A stretch of DNA of 16,624 bases from Eubacteriales Family XIII. Incertae Sedis bacterium. GTDB lineage: Bacteria; Bacillota; Clostridia; Peptostreptococcales; Anaerovoracaceae. A program made the translations under genes and the position numbers. Under the pieces are notes generated by a model. That model was not told the DNA's origin. It was given only the letters and a program-made list of their open reading frames with translations, and made no database searches. Below, piece after piece: positions 13,900 through 16,624 of the stretch (the first letter of the stretch is position 1; every line of letters starts with the position of its first letter). Location of the stretch: positions 1 to 16,624 of the forward strand of contig JAIRTJ010000011.1 in assembly GCA_031254995.1 (NCBI GenBank). The letters run 5' to 3'.

Positions 13900-14931
13900 T
13901 TACGCGCAGAATTCCTTAAGCGCATTCAGCAGTTTCGTCTGCGAACCTATATTCCAACCGTCGACCGCGACAAGAGCGGCTTCCGTATTTTGAATCGCTT
14001 CCATGTTTGCAATCAGATCGAATTTCATGTTCGAATAAGCGGAGCCCGCGGAGGGATCCAAACTCAGGCTGTCCAAAAGCGGATTGGTGATGCTTCCGGC
14101 CTCGATCTTTCCGATGTAATAGAAGTATCCGTCCGCAGAGCTGTACCACCATTTGCCCTTTTGCGGATTCGCATTTTTGACAGCTTCGTCGCTGTAGTTC
14201 AACTTGATCTTACCTCCCTTATCGGTAATGGGGGTATTGATGGCCGATACTGCGGGAGGCGCGGTGAACGTACCGCCTGTTTGAGACGGATTGAAGTCCG
14301 CCCAAAGCGCTTTCGTCTCGATCATAGCGCCGAAATCCCAGAATGTTACATTCGACACAGTCAAGACGCCTTTATCCGCGTCGAAATCGGCCGTGACCCT
14401 CTGATAGCTGTCCTTAAAGCCGTTATCGCTCTTGATCTTGTACAAGGCGACGAAGGAATAAGACGTCCTGCTTCCCTCTTCCTTCTTCAGCACGCGCACT
14501 TCGACGCCGTCGGGAAGTCCATTGACAGCGGATAACCCGGCTGCGGAAGGCGTTTTCCATTCGCCGCGCAGATATGAATCCGCGTTGAACAACTGGGGAA
14601 TCTTCCCCGCGTTCGAGGGATCATCGACCGATTTGGGCGAACCCACGGCGGCTCCGGATACCGATTTCATCACTTCTTCGAATGAAATTCTCGCGAATAT
14701 GTCGCCGCTTCCGTTGTTCGCAACGGAGATTTCTTTTGTAATGGTTTGTCCGGGAACCCAATCCTTAGGCGGCGTAAAGATTTCCACGATACCCGCAGAA
14801 CCATCCGTTATCCGAGATGTCTCCAAATGGTTGGTCACCGAATCCTTGGCCGTAAACCAAGCGAAAGTCGCGGATATGACCATGACGATCGCGAGAGCGC
14901 TCGCCACACCGATTGATAATGTTTTTTTCAT
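13900..14931 (-). CDS. SipW-dependent exported protein, TasA/camelysin-like
   Basis: A 343-residue secreted protein. The leader MKKTLSIGVA...ATFAWFTAKDSVTN is the classic SipW-dependent type, in which the hydrophobic core runs into a T-x-A-W-F motif. The first half (about 45-85) carries EIFTPPKDWVPGQTITKEIS and NNGSGDIFARI, a TasA/camelysin-like beta pattern. The second half ends in a module with WWYSSADGYFYYIGKI (261-276) that is also found in the 227-residue paralogue. There is no sortase signal. The protein resembles the CPF_0494-type SipW-exported families of Clostridia. It is encoded directly after the signal peptidase, its likely processing enzyme, and is the best candidate for the major fibre subunit. 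AAGGAG lies 6 bases before the ATG. No promoter was clear in the 79-base gap upstream. Confidence 0.85.
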   Translation of the reverse strand: MKKTLSIGVASALAIVMVISATFAWFTAKDSVTNHLETSRITDGSAGIVEIFTPPKDWVPGQTITKEISVANNGSGDIFARISFEEVMKSVSGAAVGSPKSVDDPSNAGKIPQLFNADSYLRGEWKTPSAAGLSAVNGLPDGVEVRVLKKEEGSRTSYSFVALYKIKSDNGFKDSYQRVTADFDADKGVLTVSNVTFWDFGAMIETKALWADFNPSQTGGTFTAPPAVSAINTPITDKGGKIKLNYSDEAVKNANPQKGKWWYSSADGYFYYIGKIEAGSITNPLLDSLSLDPSAGSAYSNMKFDLIANMEAIQNTEAALVAVDGWNIGSQTKLLNALKEFCA

Positions 14932-15010
14932 TTTGTACTCCTTAAACTAGTCTGATTATTTGCCCGTAAGCACAACTTATTTATGTATAACCGTCTTTTT
15001 TAAGAACAGA

Positions 15011-15973
15011 TTATATCGAGGTTTTGCGATTTTTTCGATCGAACGCCGTCTTTGCTTTCGGAATCGAGAAGCAGTAACGCAACGCGATGATAAATCCGAA
15101 CGCCGACACGATAAAGATTGCGACGGGAATCGGATTTTCCCGTGTCTGCTGGATCGCAAATCCCAATTTCGGAACGGTAAGAACCTTTTTCCCGACGACC
15201 CTGTCCGAAGGAACCGGCGGGTCGTCCGCGTTGTTCGCGTCGCCGCGAGTGACAAACCAAAGTCCTTTTTTTCCTTCCGCTTCAGTCTTTATCTCCGCGA
15301 CTCTGTGGGTCAAAAAAGCGTTGCCGTTTTCGTCCGCCGCAAAGGTAATGATGTCGCCCGTCTCGATGAGTCTCGGATCGCACATCTTGACAATCACCAA
15401 ATCTCCCGCCAAAAATCCGCCCGGAGGGCTGTCCGCTTTCGGCGTCATTGAATTCGTCAACACGTTGTAGAACCGGTATCCGAAAACGGATTTTTTCGGA
15501 TCCTTGCTGAACGCGAAAACCGCGGAACTCGCGACCAACGCGACGCAGAACGCGATCAACAATCCATTGCAGAGGATTCTCGCCGCGCGCCGAGTCGGTC
15601 TAACGCGACTCGCTTCGCAAACGCGATCCGCGCATGCATCGCTTCTTTGGTCGCTCGCGCCGTTTTCTTGGCTGCTTGCGACCGTGTCGATCGCGCGAAC
15701 GACGGGACACGCAAAGGTTTCCGATCCTCGGGGTTCGCAAAAGAAGCGATCCGCGCTGCGCGCCGCGTCTTCCAATGCTTGTGCGGCACGCTCCAATCTC
15801 TGCGCCGACCCGTCGAGTTTTCGCGCGACCCGACTCAACTCCGCCGCCGCGCGTTCGAACTCCGCAGACCCGCCCCTCGTTAGTTCGAGCTGTTCTTCTT
15901 TACGCTCCGAAGTTCCTAAACTATCGTATCTTTTGGAAAATTCTCGGTTGATTTCTTCTATCGTCTTTTCCAT
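15011..15973 (-). CDS. sipW: SipW-like (ER-type) signal peptidase I with N-terminal coiled-coil extension
   Basis: A 320-residue membrane protease. The catalytic part begins after a membrane segment at about 132-154 and contains VLTNSMTP with the nucleophile Ser175, GDIITF near 206-211, THRVAEI with His223 in place of the bacterial-type Lys, and RGDANNADDPPV (243-254). A second membrane segment lies at about 281-300. The Ser-His arrangement identifies the ER/archaeal-type S26B group, which includes Bacillus SipW. Unusually, about 130 residues precede the first membrane segment: a charged start, an Ala/Arg/Leu/Glu-rich stretch (about 36-77) with coiled-coil-like heptads, and a Cys-containing linker. 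SipW of Bacillus subtilis is only about 190 residues long. The two SipW-dependent proteins of the locus are the presumed substrates. The ribosome binding site is weak (AGACGGGC). Confidence 0.9.
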   Translation of the reverse strand: MEKTIEEINREFSKRYDSLGTSERKEEQLELTRGGSAEFERAAAELSRVARKLDGSAQRLERAAQALEDAARSADRFFCEPRGSETFACPVVRAIDTVASSQENGASDQRSDACADRVCEASRVRPTRRAARILCNGLLIAFCVALVASSAVFAFSKDPKKSVFGYRFYNVLTNSMTPKADSPPGGFLAGDLVIVKMCDPRLIETGDIITFAADENGNAFLTHRVAEIKTEAEGKKGLWFVTRGDANNADDPPVPSDRVVGKKVLTVPKLGFAIQQTRENPIPVAIFIVSAFGFIIALRYCFSIPKAKTAFDRKNRKTSI

Positions 15974-16038
15974 GGTTGCCCGTCTTTCAAGTCAATGCGA
16001 GAATCAAATAGAACGGTTGAATACCGTTTTCGCATAAA

Positions 16039-16054
16039 ACGCATTTCAATGCGT
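16039..16054. repeat. Small hairpin in the sipW leader
   Basis: ACGCAT (16039-16044) and ATGCGT (16049-16054) enclose TTCA. On the minus strand the stem is preceded by an A-rich stretch and followed by TTTATG; on the plus strand it is followed by GTGTTTTATTTT. It could be a weak terminator or attenuator about 65 bases before sipW, but the T-run in the sipW direction is short. Confidence 0.4.
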
Positions 16055-16215
16055 GTGTTTTATTTTAAATTTTCAGCGCTCGTCTCGGTTTATTGCCGAT
16101 AAAGATTATTGACATGTTTCGTTCATGTCCGCGCATCCGCTTGCGCGTTTCGGGATTTACCCGTCTTGCTCTGTTCTGTTTTTATTGTACCGCGCAAGAG
16201 CCTTGCCCCGCCATT

Positions 16216-16256
16216 GATGATTCTTACAGAAACCTTACGGCTCTGTAAGAATCATC
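16216..16256. repeat. Perfect 15-bp inverted repeat after the wall-protein gene
   Basis: GATGATTCTTACAGA (16216-16230) and TCTGTAAGAATCATC (16242-16256) are exact reverse complements around an 11-base centre, AACCTTACGGC. The repeat begins 11 bases after the stop codon of the wall-anchored protein on the minus strand. No T-run follows in either direction, so it is not a typical intrinsic terminator. It may mark an mRNA 3' end, a processing site, or a protein-binding site. Confidence 0.9.
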
Positions 16257-16267
16257 GCGGCGCAAAT

Positions 16268-16624
16268 TCAACCTGTTTTCTTGCGCGGAATAGCCGCAAA
16301 TCCGCAGATGATCAACGCGATCGCAATCAGAACGACGTATGGAATATCGCTCCAATCATATCCCGTTTTCGGCGGATCCATAGCCAAATCGCTTATCGGG
16401 TCGTCCGGTTTTCCGAATCTGTCCGGACCGGGGTCGCTCGGATCGCCGGGATTGCCGGAGCCTCCGGGCATGTCCGGATCGGGGCCGCTCGGATCATCGG
16501 GATTGCCGGAGCCTCCGGGCATGTCCGGATCGGGGCCGCTCGGATCATCGGGGTTGCCGGAGCCTCCGGGCATGTCCGGATCGTCGGGTCTGTTCGGATC
16601 ATCGGGATTGTCAGGTTCATCCGG
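16268..16624 (-). CDS. Wall-anchored protein with Pro/Asp/Gly repeat stalk (partial, N-terminus outside the window)
   Basis: The frame is open to the window edge, so only the C-terminal 118 residues are seen; an ATG at 16573 lies inside the repeats and is not a start. The visible part is a stalk rich in Pro, Asp, Gly, Asn and Ser, with three 17-residue repeats beginning MPGGSGNP. A complete sorting signal follows: DPPKTG, a hydrophobic segment (YVVLIAIALIICGFAA) and the tail IPRKKTG. Stalks of this kind span the cell wall in sortase-anchored proteins. The PPKTG motif is the same as in the 214-residue surface protein of the locus, which points to the class B sortase at 9614-10348 as the shared enzyme. 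The function of the missing N-terminal part is unknown; it could be the major pilin or a large adhesin. Confidence 0.88.
   Translation of the reverse strand, partial: PDEPDNPDDPNRPDDPDMPGGSGNPDDPSGPDPDMPGGSGNPDDPSGPDPDMPGGSGNPGDPSDPGPDRFGKPDDPISDLAMDPPKTGYDWSDIPYVVLIAIALIICGFAAIPRKKTG
16421..16573 (-). repeat. Three 51-bp tandem repeats in the stalk region
   Basis: Copies at 16523-16573, 16472-16522 and 16421-16471 each encode a 17-residue unit beginning MPGGSGNP. The first two encode identical peptides and the third differs at three residues. The period is a multiple of three, so copy-number change would keep the frame. Confidence 0.92.

Larger units (their letters stand above)
15974..16267. 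other. 294-base gap before sipW
   Basis: No gene is visible here. On the minus strand there is a TACAAT (16189-16184) without a recognisable -35 box. A small inverted repeat, GACATG (16111-16116) with CATGTC (16124-16129), follows a TTGACA on the plus strand that has no matching -10. The two stronger hairpins are listed separately. A promoter for the sipW-to-sortase genes is expected in this gap but cannot be placed with confidence. Confidence 0.5.

Overview
The window looks like a chromosomal segment of a moderately GC-rich, Gram-positive-type Bacillota, most likely a member of Clostridia. The reasons are the coaX-dusB gene pair, strong AGGAGG-type ribosome binding sites, a class B sortase with PPKTG sorting signals, and an ER-type (SipW-like) signal peptidase encoded beside proteins with SipW-dependent leaders. 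The genus cannot be fixed from the sequence alone.

Left part (1-4368, + strand): the last 54 codons of coaX (type III pantothenate kinase) overlap dusB (tRNA-dihydrouridine synthase). Next is a saccharopine-dehydrogenase-family oxidoreductase with its own good promoter and a strong intrinsic terminator. After it come two polytopic membrane proteins: a TIGR02206/YwaF (TMEM164-like) protein that appears to be read from a nearly leaderless mRNA, and a TIGR01906/DUF1461 (Lit-like) protein.

Middle (4426-9497, - strand): a Pr6Pr/AIG1-like membrane protein converges on the Lit-like gene. Immediately upstream of it sits an AT-richer REP element with its RAYT-type Y1 HUH transposase, flanked by inverted copies of a GGGGACGTATAACT hairpin. 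The left copy is tandemly duplicated and abuts the ribosome binding site of the Pr6Pr-like gene. Beyond it are guaA (GMP synthase, enlarged by two insertions) and guaB (IMP dehydrogenase), the two enzymes that take IMP to GMP, with a clear promoter in front of guaB.

Right part (9614-16624, - strand): a tightly packed surface-structure locus. In transcription order it holds a wall-anchored protein with a Pro/Asp/Gly repeat stalk (cut by the window edge), a SipW-like signal peptidase with an unusual N-terminal coiled-coil extension, a TasA/camelysin-like SipW-dependent protein, a PPKTG wall-anchored protein, a second and paralogous SipW-dependent protein, a 722-residue vWA-containing adhesin, and a class B sortase. 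The genes from 13854 to 9614 are joined by two ATGA overlaps and one Shine-Dalgarno that overlaps the preceding stop codon. My inference is that SipW matures two fibre-type subunits, the sortase links the PPKTG proteins to the wall or to each other, and the vWA protein is the tip or adhesive component. This is the accessory system of most interest in the window; it combines TasA/SipW-type and sortase/pilus-type logic.

No tRNA, rRNA, CRISPR array or riboswitch was recognised. The longest stretch without a gene is 15974-16267 (294 bases); it holds a perfect 15-bp inverted repeat and a small hairpin but no convincing promoter.
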